This document shows, one piece after another, positions 42,689-50,769 of a stretch of DNA of 64,000 bases. Positions within the stretch are counted from its first letter, which is position 1; each line of letters begins with the position of its first letter. Source of the stretch: Microbacterium sp. AZCO (GTDB lineage Bacteria > Actinomycetota > Actinomycetes > Actinomycetales > Microbacteriaceae); contig NZ_CP154857.1 of assembly GCF_039614715.1 (NCBI RefSeq), positions 2,666,001 to 2,730,000 of the forward strand. Direction: 5' to 3'. The position numbers and the translations under genes are program-made. Below the pieces are notes generated by a model. It was not told where the DNA came from, made no database searches, and saw only the letters and a program-made list of their open reading frames with translations.

Positions 42689-44185
42689 TCAGCACTCGAT
42701 GACGTTGACCGCGAGGCCGCCCTCGCTCGTCTCCTTGTACTTGGTCGACATGTCGATGCCGGTCTGGCGCATCGTCTCGACGACCGCGTCGAGCGAGACG
42801 TAGTGCGAGCCGTCGCCGCGCAGGGCGAGGCGTGCCGCCGTCACCGCGGTCGAGGCGGCGATCGCGTTGCGTTCGATGCACGGGATCTGCACGAGACCGC
42901 CGACCGGGTCGCACGTCAGGCCGAGGTGATGCTCCATCGCGATCTCGGCCGCGTTCTCGATCTGCCGGTTGGTTCCGCCCATGACGGCGGTCAGCCCGCC
43001 TGCGGCCATCGCGCACGCCGACCCCACCTCGGCCTGGCACCCGCCCTCGGCTCCCGAGATCGAGGCGTTGGCCTTGAAGAGCGAGCCCAGCGCGGTCGCC
43101 GTGAGGAGGAATCGACGGATGCCTCGGCGGCGGTTCGCGTCCGCGATGAGCTCCTCGTCGACGACGTCGGGCGCGAGGGGTCCGAGCTCCCGGCGCGCCG
43201 CGAAGCCGAGCAGCGCGCTGCCGACGAGCTCGCCGTGCGGGGTCACGGCGTTGCCGATGCCCAGGCCCGAGTCGGCGAGGAAGCGCCACCAGTACATCGC
43301 GACGGCGGGAAGGATGCCGGCCGCGCCGTTCGTCGGCGCCGTCACGACGCGTCCGCCCGAGGCGTTCTCCTCGTTGACGGCGAGCGCGAAGGCGCCCAGC
43401 CATTCGCCGGGCAGCTCCCGGTGGCCGGCGGCCTCGGCGTCCTTCAGCTGCTCGGCGATGGCGGCGGCGCGGCGCTTGACGCGCAGCATCCCGGGCAGTT
43501 CGCCGCCGGCGGCGAGGCCCGCCTGGATGCACCCGGCCATGGCGTCCCAGATCGCGTCGAGGCCCGCGGCGACCTCCGCCTCGGTGCGCAGCGCCTCCTC
43601 GTTGAGGCGCGCGGCCTCCGCGATCGTCAGCCCGCGCTCGTCGCAGATCGCGAGGAGCTCCTCCGCAGTGTCGAACGTCAGGGGGAAGGGATGCGCCGCA
43701 ACGCGCGGCGGCTCACCCTCGCGGCGGATGAAGCCGCCTCCGACCGAGTAGTACGTGTCCTCGGCGAGCACGGCGCCGGCGCCGTCGAGGGCGGTGAGCG
43801 TCATCGCGTTGGGGTGACCCGGCAGCCGCGTCCGGGGCGCGAAGACGATGTCGTCCTTCGCGAACGCGACGTCGTGGATGGCGTCGAGCCGGAGCGCGCC
43901 GCCGGGCCAGTCGTTCCACGTGCGTCGCACGGCCTCGGGCGCGACGGTCGCCGGGTCCTCCCCGCGAAGTCCCGCGACGACGGCATCGGGCGTGCCGTGA
44001 CCGATGCCGGTCGCGCCGAGCGAGCCGTACAGCGTGCACGAGACCCGCACCGTGCCGGCGAGGGCGCCGGACTCCCGCAGGCGGACGACGAAGTCGCGGG
44101 CCGCCCGCATGGGACCGACCGTGTGGGAGCTCGAGGGTCCTACTCCGATGGAGAACAGCTCGAACGCCGAGACGTATGCGCTCAC
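42689..44185 (-). CDS. sdaA: L-serine ammonia-lyase, iron-sulfur dependent
   Basis: 498 residues, a single-chain SdaA with beta and alpha domains fused. SIGVGPSSSHTVGPMRAARDF opens the beta domain. The alpha domain has the motif TAPTNGAAGILPAV, the ISGAEGGCQAEVGSACAM pair of Cys and CDPVGGLVQIPCIERN with further Cys, together the [4Fe-4S] ligands. It deaminates serine to pyruvate. GTG 44185 follows TAAACT by 6 nt (leaderless). A 16-bp near-perfect palindrome touches the -10 box from upstream, implying a TetR-like repressor, but no such gene is adjacent. Confidence 0.95.
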   Translation of the reverse strand: MSAYVSAFELFSIGVGPSSSHTVGPMRAARDFVVRLRESGALAGTVRVSCTLYGSLGATGIGHGTPDAVVAGLRGEDPATVAPEAVRRTWNDWPGGALRLDAIHDVAFAKDDIVFAPRTRLPGHPNAMTLTALDGAGAVLAEDTYYSVGGGFIRREGEPPRVAAHPFPLTFDTAEELLAICDERGLTIAEAARLNEEALRTEAEVAAGLDAIWDAMAGCIQAGLAAGGELPGMLRVKRRAAAIAEQLKDAEAAGHRELPGEWLGAFALAVNEENASGGRVVTAPTNGAAGILPAVAMYWWRFLADSGLGIGNAVTPHGELVGSALLGFAARRELGPLAPDVVDEELIADANRRRGIRRFLLTATALGSLFKANASISGAEGGCQAEVGSACAMAAGGLTAVMGGTNRQIENAAEIAMEHHLGLTCDPVGGLVQIPCIERNAIAASTAVTAARLALRGDGSHYVSLDAVVETMRQTGIDMSTKYKETSEGGLAVNVIEC

Positions 44186-44191
44186 CCGACC

Positions 44192-44213
44192 AGTTTACTG
44201 ACCGATCGTTCAG
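44192..44213 (-). promoter_or_regulatory. Leaderless sdaA promoter with palindromic operator
   Basis: -10 TAAACT on the minus strand (44197-44192), 6 nt before the GTG. Directly upstream, CTGACCGATCGTTCAG (44198-44213) is an inverted repeat with one mismatched pair, the look of a TetR-family site. Confidence 0.55.
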
Positions 44214-44289
44214 GCCGCGGGCTCCGGGATGCCCGTCGACACGCTTCGGAACCGCGGCCAGGCCGTCCGCCCGAAGCACGTCCCCGGAA

Positions 44290-44655
44290 TCAGCGCGGCT
44301 GGAAGGCGATCAGCCCCACCGTGTTGCCCTCGGAGTCGCGGATGAAGGCCTGCCACTCCTCGTGGCCGGCAGGGCCGAGCGTGTCGTCCTCGTGCGTGAA
44401 GATGATGTGGGGCTTCGACACCATCTCGACCGCCGATCCCAGGCGCTCGAGCGTCTCGTGCACGTTCTCGACGCGCAGGTAGACCAGCGCGGTCGGGGCG
44501 TTGCGGTCGAGCAGCAGCCGGACGCCCTCGAGGTCGAAGAAGAGCAGCCCGGGAGGGTCGAACAGGCCGGTCGGCTCCGTCTCGAGCAGCCGGGAGTAGA
44601 AGCCGGCCGCACGCGCCAGGTCGTCGGCGTGCTGGGCGATCTGGACGAGCTGCAC
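44290..44655 (-). CDS. VOC family protein
   Basis: 121 residues, one glyoxalase-like domain: VQIAQHADDLARAAGFYSRLLETEPTGL, LLFFDLEGVRLLLDR, VYLRVENVHETLERLG and WQAFIRDSEGNTVGLIAF with the C-terminal Glu/Asn motif. The GTG at 44655 is preferred because GGGAGGA lies 5 nt upstream and the protein starts at the family N-terminus; a GTG at 44697 would add 14 residues rich in Arg. The activity is unknown (lactoylglutathione lyase-like or antibiotic-binding). Divergent from the amylosucrase gene. Confidence 0.82.
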   Translation of the reverse strand: MQLVQIAQHADDLARAAGFYSRLLETEPTGLFDPPGLLFFDLEGVRLLLDRNAPTALVYLRVENVHETLERLGSAVEMVSKPHIIFTHEDDTLGPAGHEEWQAFIRDSEGNTVGLIAFQPR

Positions 44656-44723
44656 GGCGGTCCTCCCGCGGGCTGGGCGACGATTGACGCGGCTCACGCT
44701 AGCATCGCGGCACGGAGGGTGAC

Positions 44724-46622
44724 ATGACCCAGCTCCACGACGACGTCGCCGTCGACCAGGACTTCGCGCGGGCGCGCGCCGAGCAGGAGACCGGCCCGCT
44801 CGACGATCCTTTCGAGCGGCGGTTCGCGCAGCACTTCCCGCGGCTGCACGCGCTCTTCCGGCGCCTCTACGGCGACCGCGACGACGGACGGGAGGCCCTC
44901 GCCGACGTCGTGGCCCTCGCCGCGGCGAGCTGGCAGGCGCGTCCGCTCGAGCTGAAGGCGCGCGACGACCTGCGCGACGCCGATCCGGACTGGTTCCAGT
45001 CGCAGCGCATGCTGGGCGGGGTCTGCTACGTCGATCGCTATGCGGGCGGGCTGTCCGGCATCCGGGATCTGATCCCCTACTTCCAGGAGCTGGGGCTGAC
45101 CTATCTGCACCTCATGCCGCTCTTCGAGAGCCCCGAGGGCAACAGCGACGGCGGGTATGCGGTCTCGAGCTACCGGCGCGTGAACCCGGCCCTCGGGACG
45201 ATGGACCAGCTCGCCGCGCTCGCCGCCGATCTGCGTCTCGCGGGCATCTCGCTCGTGGTGGACTTCATCTTCAACCACACGAGCAACGAGCACGAGTGGG
45301 CGAAGCGGGCCGTCGCGGGCGACCCCGACTTCGACGAGTTCTACCTGATCTTCCCCGATCGGCGCATGCCCGACGCCTACGAGCGGACGGTGCGCGAGAT
45401 CTTCCCCGACGACCACCCGGGCGCGTTCGTGCAGCTCGACGACGGTCGCTGGATCTGGGCGACGTTCTACCACTTCCAGTGGGACCTGAACTATGCGAAC
45501 CCGGCCGTCTTCCGGGCGATGGCGGGCGAGATGCTGTTCCTCGCGAACCAGGGCGTCGAGATCCTGCGGATGGATGCCGTCGCCTTCATCTGGAAGCGAC
45601 TCGGGACCGCGTGCGAGTCCCTCCCGGAAGCCCATCTGTTGCTGCAGGCCTTCAATGCGGTCCTGCGGATGGCGGCGCCGTCGCTCCTGTTCAAGTCCGA
45701 GGCGATCGTCCACCCCGACGAGGTGATCGAGTACATCTCACCGCAGGAGTGCCAGCTGTCGTACAACCCGCTGCAGATGGCGCTCACGTGGGAGTCGCTT
45801 GCGACGCGCGATGCGCGGCTGCTGCAGAAGGCGCTCGACGAGCGTCACGCCCTTCCGCCCGGCACGGCGTGGGTCAACTACGTCCGCAGCCACGACGACA
45901 TCGGGTGGACGTTCGCCGATGAGGATGCCGCGGAACTGGGCATCGAGGCGTACCCGCATCGCCGATTCCTCAACGACTTCTATGTCGGCCGCGCACCGGG
46001 GACGTTCGCACGCGGTGTGCCCTTCCAGGAGAACCCCAAAACGGGCGACGCCCGCGTCACCGGCACGACCGCGTCGCTCGCCGGAATCGAGGCGGGCGAT
46101 GCCGGCGGCGAGGATCGCGTCGTCCTCGCCCACGCGCTCGCGCTGTCGACCGGCGGCATCCCGCTGCTGTACCTCGGCGACGAGCTCGCGCAGCTCAACG
46201 ACTACTCCTATGCCGACGACCCCGACACGGCGGGCGACAGCCGGTGGGTGCACCGCCCGCGGCGGCCGGATGCGGCGCTCGCGCAGACCGACACGCCCGC
46301 GGGCCGCGTGTTCCGGCGTCTCGCGCAGCTCGTCGCGGCGCGGCAGGCGACGCCGGAGCTCGCCGGCAACGCCCTCCTGCGCTTCGACACTCCGCTGCCG
46401 TCGGTCGTCGCGTTCCAGCGCCCCGGCCTCGAGCTGCTGGCCGACCGCATCCTCGTGGTCGCGAACGTCGGCGACGACGCGGTGCACCTCGACCCTCTGA
46501 CGCTGTCGGGCTTCGCGCGGGACGCGGTCGACGTCGTCACCGCGGAATCGATCGAGCTCGATGCAGGTCTCGACATCGCCGCACACGGGTTCGTGTGGTT
46601 GCGGGTGCGTCCGTTGTGGTGA
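44724..46622 (+). CDS. Amylosucrase (GH13_4 alpha-glucanosyltransferase)
   Basis: 632 residues. GH13 motifs: VVDFIFNHTS (region I), EILRMDAVAFIWK with the nucleophile Asp284 (region II), LLFKSEAIV with the acid/base Glu326 (region III) and VRSHDDIGW with His390-Asp391 (region IV). The N-terminal helical domain (FERRFAQHFPRLHALFRRLYG), and DWFQSQRMLGGVCYVDRYAGGL, are typical of amylosucrase. It transfers glucosyl units from sucrose to an alpha-glucan, releasing fructose; some homologues act as sucrose hydrolases. No signal peptide, so cytoplasmic. TAGCAT (44699-44704) and CGGAGGG precede the ATG. Confidence 0.9.
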   Translation: MTQLHDDVAVDQDFARARAEQETGPLDDPFERRFAQHFPRLHALFRRLYGDRDDGREALADVVALAAASWQARPLELKARDDLRDADPDWFQSQRMLGGVCYVDRYAGGLSGIRDLIPYFQELGLTYLHLMPLFESPEGNSDGGYAVSSYRRVNPALGTMDQLAALAADLRLAGISLVVDFIFNHTSNEHEWAKRAVAGDPDFDEFYLIFPDRRMPDAYERTVREIFPDDHPGAFVQLDDGRWIWATFYHFQWDLNYANPAVFRAMAGEMLFLANQGVEILRMDAVAFIWKRLGTACESLPEAHLLLQAFNAVLRMAAPSLLFKSEAIVHPDEVIEYISPQECQLSYNPLQMALTWESLATRDARLLQKALDERHALPPGTAWVNYVRSHDDIGWTFADEDAAELGIEAYPHRRFLNDFYVGRAPGTFARGVPFQENPKTGDARVTGTTASLAGIEAGDAGGEDRVVLAHALALSTGGIPLLYLGDELAQLNDYSYADDPDTAGDSRWVHRPRRPDAALAQTDTPAGRVFRRLAQLVAARQATPELAGNALLRFDTPLPSVVAFQRPGLELLADRILVVANVGDDAVHLDPLTLSGFARDAVDVVTAESIELDAGLDIAAHGFVWLRVRPLW

Positions 46623-46718
46623 GCCTCCAACGATCCCCGGATCTGTTGCCTCCTTGCACAAACGGGACGCAACCTCAAGGGGGTGCATGATCGCCCTCGG
46701 CAAGGCCAGAGTCGGAAC

Positions 46719-46877
46719 ATGACCGCATTGGCTGTGATTCTGCTCATCGTCGGAGTCGTTCTGCTTCTCTTCGGAGTGTTCGTCTCCGCGGCGAAGTTCC
46801 TGCTGTGGATCGGCATCGTCATCCTGATCGTCGCCATCATCATCGGGCTTCTTCGCTACATCAGACGCGGCGCATAA
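46719..46877 (+). CDS. Small hydrophobic membrane protein (DUF6131-like)
   Basis: 52 residues: MTALAVILLIVGVVLLLFGV then FVSAAKFLLWIGIVILIVAIIIGLLRYIRRGA. Two hydrophobic helices and a positive C-terminus, so the end should be cytoplasmic. It resembles the tiny DUF6131-type proteins seen beside stress genes in actinobacteria. There is no strong ribosome site (GTCGGAAC precedes). It is 96 nt after the amylosucrase gene and is followed by a hairpin terminator. Function unknown. Confidence 0.6.
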   Translation: MTALAVILLIVGVVLLLFGVFVSAAKFLLWIGIVILIVAIIIGLLRYIRRGA

Positions 46878-46900
46878 CCGCACCACACCCCCGGAATGAG

Positions 46901-46930
46901 GCGAGGGAGTCCAGGACTGGACTCCCTCGC
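46901..46930 (+). terminator. Terminator hairpin after the small membrane gene
   Basis: GCGAGGGAGTCC (46901-46912) pairs perfectly with GGACTCCCTCGC (46919-46930) around a 6-nt loop, 23 nt after the stop. Confidence 0.75.
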
Positions 46931-46995
46931 TTCGTATGTGCACGATGGGATGACGTGCTCATCGGCGCCGGCGACGGCGGATTGCAGAGGTCCAC

Positions 46996-47163
46996 ATGCT
47001 CTTCGTGCTCTACATGCTCCTGCTCGTCGGCGGCATGTTCGTCCTCGGCATCTCGTTCGCCCTCCCCGCCTTCCAGGCGCTCGCCTTCGTCGTGGGCCTC
47101 CTCATGGTCGTCGCCGCCGTCGCCGTTCCGATCGCGGCCACGGCGAGCCAGCGGCGGGGCTGA
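46996..47163 (+). CDS. Small hydrophobic membrane protein
   Basis: 55 residues, shorter than normal gene-finding limits: MLFVLYMLLLVGGMFVLGIS, then FALPAFQALAFVVGLLMVVAAVAVPI and a short ATASQRRG tail. Two helices with a basic end. GCAGAGGTCC precedes the ATG. It lies alone between a terminator and the pantothenate operon. It is credited because codon use is typical and the hydrophobic pattern is coherent. Function unknown. Confidence 0.6.
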   Translation: MLFVLYMLLLVGGMFVLGISFALPAFQALAFVVGLLMVVAAVAVPIAATASQRRG

Positions 47164-47200
47164 TCACCCGGATTCTGCACGCGGTCCACAAAGGACTACC

Positions 47201-47223
47201 GTGGGTCGCACACCCCGACCCAC
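47201..47223 (+). promoter_or_regulatory. Inverted repeat at the pantothenate operon promoter
   Basis: GTGGGTCG-N7-CGACCCAC, perfect 8-bp arms, ending 9 nt before the first start codon. A TACCGT box (47197-47202) overlaps its left end. It may be an operator or a 5'-end hairpin that controls ribosome access. Confidence 0.4.
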
Positions 47224-47232
47224 CTCTTCGCC

Positions 47233-48018
47233 ATGCCCTCTGCCTCCACTCCCCCGCGCGTGAGCGTCGTGGGCGCCGGACGACTGGGCACGGCGATCAC
47301 CCGGGCCCTGCGATCCGCGGGCGTGGAGACGCACGGGCCGGCGGGGCGAGGCATCCCTCCCGCGCAGGCGGATGTCGTGCTGCTGTGCGTTCCGGATGAA
47401 GAGATCCGGGATGCCGCGCACGCGGCCCGGGGCAGTGCACGGCTCATCGGTCACACGTCGGGCGCCTCGACCCTCGTCGAGACCGACGTCGACTTCGGCA
47501 TCCACCCCCTCGGGTCGTTCCTCGGCGCGGAGGACCTCGCGCAGTTCCGGGCCCTGGGATGCGCGATCGCCGGCCGCTCGCCGGAGGGTCTCGACGCGGC
47601 CGAGTCGATCGCGCGAGCGCTCGGCATGACCGCCTTCGCCATCGACGACGACGCGCGGCCGAGCTACCACGCCGCCGCTTCCGTCGCATCCAACTACCTC
47701 GTGACGCTGCAGGCCGCCGCAGAGCGACTCGCGGGAGCCGCGGGCCTCGAGCCCGCCCAGGCGCGCGCCCTCTTCACGCCGCTCGTGCGGGGCACGGTCG
47801 AGAACTGGGCGGCCCACGGACCCGCGTCCGCGCTGACCGGACCGATCGCCCGCGGCGATGAGCGCACGGTCGCGCGACAGCGCGCAGCCGTCGCCACCGG
47901 GGCGCCCGACCTGCTCGACCTGTTCGACGTGCTGGCGACCCACACCCGCGTGCTCGCCGCCCACGCGGGCGCCCTCGCCGACGGCGCGCCCGCCGCCCGG
48001 AAGGAATCCGCTTCGTGA
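47233..48018 (+). CDS. Rossmann-fold DUF2520 protein, candidate ketopantoate reductase
   Basis: 261 residues. N-terminal NAD(P) site VSVVGAGRLGTAITRALRSAG, then VVLLCVPDEEI and HTSGASTLV; the DUF2520 C-terminal helical domain has SYHAAASVASNYLVTLQAAAERLA. It resembles F420:NADP/ketopantoate reductase-fold proteins. Position first in a panC-panB operon supports an alternative ketopantoate reductase (PanG-like) making pantoate. That role is known for some DUF2520 proteins but not shown here. Its TGA overlaps the panC GTG (GTGA). Confidence 0.85.
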   Translation: MPSASTPPRVSVVGAGRLGTAITRALRSAGVETHGPAGRGIPPAQADVVLLCVPDEEIRDAAHAARGSARLIGHTSGASTLVETDVDFGIHPLGSFLGAEDLAQFRALGCAIAGRSPEGLDAAESIARALGMTAFAIDDDARPSYHAAASVASNYLVTLQAAAERLAGAAGLEPAQARALFTPLVRGTVENWAAHGPASALTGPIARGDERTVARQRAAVATGAPDLLDLFDVLATHTRVLAAHAGALADGAPAARKESAS

Positions 48019-48863
48019 AGATCGTCCGCACCCGCGCCGAGGTGCGCGCCGAGGTCGCCGCCACCCGCGGGCGGGGCGGGCTCGTCGGGCTCGTCCCCAC
48101 CATGGGCGCCTTCCACGAGGGCCATCTGTCGCTCATCCGGCAGGCGCGCGCCGAGAGCGACCTCGTGGTCGTCTCGCTCTTCGTCAATCCGACGCAGTTC
48201 GGGCCGAACGAAGACCTCGCCGCGTATCCGCGCGACGAGGAGCGCGACGCACGCCTCGCCGAGGAGGCGGGCGCCGACGTGCTGTTCGCCCCGCCCGTCG
48301 ACGAGGTCTACCCGGCGGGCTTCGCGACCACCGTCCACGTCGCGGGCCTCACCGACGTCATGTGCGGCGCGTCCCGCGGCGCTCAGCACTTCGACGGGGT
48401 CGCGACGGTCGTGACGAAGCTCTTCCAGATCGTGGCGCCGGACGCCGCGTACTTCGGCCAGAAGGACGCCCAGCAGGTGCTCGTCGTGCGGCGCCTCGTG
48501 CGCGACCTCGACATCCCTGTGCGGATCGTCGCATGCCCCATCGTCCGCGAGCCCGACGGCCTCGCGATGAGCTCGCGCAACGTCTACCTCGACCCTGCGG
48601 CGCGTCAGCAGGCGACGGCCCTCAACCGCGCGCTCACCGCGGGGGCGGATGCCGTCGCGCGCGGCGAGACCCGTTCCGAGGACGTGCTGGGCGCGGCGCG
48701 GGCCGTGCTCACGGCATCCGGGATCGACCCCGAGTATCTCGACCTGCGCTCCGGCGACGACCTCCGGACGCTGGATCGCGTCGAGGAATCGGCCCTTCTC
48801 GCCGTCGCCGCCCGTGTGGGCTCGGCACGGCTCATCGACAACCGGATACTGGAGGTGCGATGA
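48015..48863 (+). CDS. panC: Pantothenate synthetase (pantoate-beta-alanine ligase)
   Basis: 282 residues. VGLVPTMGAFHEGHLSLIRQAR (the ATP HIGH-like site), VVVSLFVNPTQFGPNEDLAAYPR, YFGQKDAQQVLVVRRLVRDL and MSSRNVYLDP (KMSKS-like) are complete. It condenses pantoate and beta-alanine with ATP. The beta-alanine may come partly from the pyrimidine-catabolism operon in this window (inference). GTG 48015 overlaps the DUF2520 gene's stop. The TGA at 48861-48863 overlaps the ATG of a tiny ORF leading to panB. Confidence 0.95.
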   Translation: MKIVRTRAEVRAEVAATRGRGGLVGLVPTMGAFHEGHLSLIRQARAESDLVVVSLFVNPTQFGPNEDLAAYPRDEERDARLAEEAGADVLFAPPVDEVYPAGFATTVHVAGLTDVMCGASRGAQHFDGVATVVTKLFQIVAPDAAYFGQKDAQQVLVVRRLVRDLDIPVRIVACPIVREPDGLAMSSRNVYLDPAARQQATALNRALTAGADAVARGETRSEDVLGAARAVLTASGIDPEYLDLRSGDDLRTLDRVEESALLAVAARVGSARLIDNRILEVR

Positions 48864-48898
48864 TGCGCCACACCCGACCCACCCGGCGGACGGCATGA
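48863..48898 (+). CDS. Tiny coupling ORF between panC and panB (11 aa)
   Basis: ATG at 48863 (or an ATG one codon earlier, overlapping the panC stop) encodes MRHTRPTRRTA and stops at TGA 48896-48898, which overlaps the panB ATG (48895-48897) as ATGA. GGAGGT lies 6 nt upstream, a much better ribosome site than panB's own. It probably carries ribosomes from panC to panB. Whether the peptide itself matters is unknown. Confidence 0.4.
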   Translation: MRHTRPTRRTA

Positions 48899-49803
48899 GC
48901 GCCCGCCCCGAGGCATCCGCTCCTCGTCAGAAGGTGTCACTGACGTCCCTCGCCGCCCAGAAGCGCAGGGCCCAGCCGATCGTCATGGTGACGGCCTACG
49001 ACTATCCGAGCGCGCAGATCGCTGAGGCAGCGGGCGTCGACATCGTGCTCGTCGGGGACTCGGGCGCCATGACCGTGCTGGGCTACGACAGCACCGTGCC
49101 GATCACGGTCGACGAGATGCTCGTGCTGACCTCCGCTGTGCGGCGGGGGCTGAAGACCCCGCTCCTCGTCGCGGATCTCCCCTTCGGCTCGTACGAGGTG
49201 TCGGACGAGCAGGCGGTCGCGACCGCCCAGCGGTTCGTCAAGACGACCGGGTGCGACGCCGTGAAGATCGAGCGCGGCGGCACGACGGTGGATCGGGCGC
49301 GCGCCATCGTGGCGGCCGGCATCCCGGTCATGGGCCACGTGGGCCTCACTCCGCAGACGGCCGTCGCGATCGGGGGCTATCGCTCCCAGGGCCGCACGGC
49401 CGAAGACGCGCTCGAGCTGTCCCGCAGCGCCGTCGCCCTGCAGGAGGCGGGATGCTTCGCCCTGGTTTTCGAGGCGATCCCGAGCGAGGTGACGAAGGCG
49501 GTCATGCCGAAGCTCGACGTGCCCGTGATCGGGATCGGCGCCGGCCCCGGCACCGACGGACAGGTGCTCGTGTTCCACGATCTCCTCGGCATCTGGGATG
49601 GACAGCCGGCCCGCTTCGTCAAGCGCTACGCCGACCTGCGCACCGAGATGGTCGCAGGCGTCGCGGCCTACGCCGACGACGTGCGCACCGGTGCGTACCC
49701 CGGGCCGGAGCACGGGTACTCGGCGGATGCGGACGAGATGGCGCGGCTCCGCGCGCTGCTCGACGACGGCCCAGCCCAGAACGAGGCACCGCGCCTGCCG
49801 TAG
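48895..49803 (+). CDS. panB: 3-methyl-2-oxobutanoate hydroxymethyltransferase
   Basis: 302 residues. IVMVTAYDYPSAQIAEAAGVDIVLVGDS (Mg site and folate contact), LPFGSYE, DAVKIERGGTTV, GIPVMGHVGLTPQ and PVIGIGAGPGTDGQVLVFHDLLG are all conserved. It makes ketopantoate from 2-oxoisovalerate and methylene-THF, the first step of pantothenate synthesis. ATG 48895 overlaps the stop of the coupling ORF. Together with the DUF2520 reductase and panC it completes the route to pantothenate from 2-oxoisovalerate and beta-alanine. Confidence 0.95.
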   Translation: MSARPEASAPRQKVSLTSLAAQKRRAQPIVMVTAYDYPSAQIAEAAGVDIVLVGDSGAMTVLGYDSTVPITVDEMLVLTSAVRRGLKTPLLVADLPFGSYEVSDEQAVATAQRFVKTTGCDAVKIERGGTTVDRARAIVAAGIPVMGHVGLTPQTAVAIGGYRSQGRTAEDALELSRSAVALQEAGCFALVFEAIPSEVTKAVMPKLDVPVIGIGAGPGTDGQVLVFHDLLGIWDGQPARFVKRYADLRTEMVAGVAAYADDVRTGAYPGPEHGYSADADEMARLRALLDDGPAQNEAPRLP

Positions 49804-49877
49804 CGTCACGCGAGGTGGGCATCACGAGCGCTCGTACGAGCCGCCAGGTGCTGCTGTCCCGCCTCGCCGCCCGTGCG

Positions 49878-50747
49878 TCAGTCGCGTTCGCGGAGGGATG
49901 ACGGGCGGAAGGTCTCACCGGCGGCGAGCCGAGTCGCGGCCCCGGGGTCGTGCGCCGGCAGCAGCACGATCGGCTCCTGTGCCGCGAAGGCCTTGATCCT
50001 GCGGAGCTGCTCGATCGCGAGCCGAGGCCGGGTGTTCACGCCGTCGGTGAGCTCCCGGTCGAGCAGCTCCTGCGCATACGTGACGTCGCCCCCGACCAGA
50101 TAGGTCGCGGCGTCGCCGAACACCACGACACTGAGGTGTCCGGGAACGTGACCGGGGGTCGGCACCGCGACGACCCGGCCGTCGGCGGTGAGGGGATACG
50201 TCTTCGCCCACGGTCCGAGCCGACCTCCCGTCGTGCGCAGGATCTCGGGGCGGAAACCGGGGGGCCAGTGCTTCGGCAGGGCTCCCTCGAGCGTCGCGCG
50301 GAAGGGCCGACGGAAGGCATCCCAGTGCTCCCTGGCCAGGAGGACGGGCGGGCCGACGACATCGCCGAGTCCGTCCGCGTGGTCGTGGTGCAGATGCGTG
50401 AGCACGACCGCGCGCAGATCGGCCGCGGCCATGCCTCGCCGAGCGAGGAGCGAGCCGATCCCCTCGTCGGGGCCGACGTGGATGTCGACGCAGCGGCGGA
50501 AGAACGGGTGCCATCGCGGCGTCCAGCCCCTCTCCGTCGCGTGCGGGGACTCCCCCGTGTCGACGAGGATCGGCCCGTCGGGATGCTCGATGAGGTACGC
50601 ATTGATGGGGAGGAGCGGGGTCCAGTCCCGGTCGCCGAACAGCATCCTCATGCGCCGCAGCACCACCGGTCTCGTCGCAGACTGCGTCAGCTGGCTCGGC
50701 CGGATGCGGATGCTCCCGGTCTGCAGGATGCTGACGGTGACCGCCAC
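49878..50747 (-). CDS. Metallo-beta-lactamase fold hydrolase (N-acyl homoserine lactonase-like)
   Basis: 289 residues. Metal motif HLHHDHADG (HxHxDH), with further ligands His in TPGHVPGHLSVV, Asp in GGDVTYAQ and a final His in PAHDPGAA. LPINAYLIEHPDGPILVDTGES is the usual strand pair. The length and motif spacing fit AhlD/AiiA-like lactonases, but the true substrate may be another lactone or ester. It is cytoplasmic by absence of a signal. GTG 50747 has GGGGGAGGACTC upstream. It lies 22 nt after the large unknown gene and could be part of that unit. Confidence 0.85.
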   Translation of the reverse strand: MAVTVSILQTGSIRIRPSQLTQSATRPVVLRRMRMLFGDRDWTPLLPINAYLIEHPDGPILVDTGESPHATERGWTPRWHPFFRRCVDIHVGPDEGIGSLLARRGMAAADLRAVVLTHLHHDHADGLGDVVGPPVLLAREHWDAFRRPFRATLEGALPKHWPPGFRPEILRTTGGRLGPWAKTYPLTADGRVVAVPTPGHVPGHLSVVVFGDAATYLVGGDVTYAQELLDRELTDGVNTRPRLAIEQLRRIKAFAAQEPIVLLPAHDPGAATRLAAGETFRPSSLRERD

Positions 50748-50769
50748 GAGTCCTCCCCCGTCGCAGGGA

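Noticed and set aside
44656..44697. A GTG at 44697 as start of the VOC protein
   Set aside because: It adds a short Arg-rich piece outside the domain, and the GTG at 44655 has a clear GGGAGGA site.
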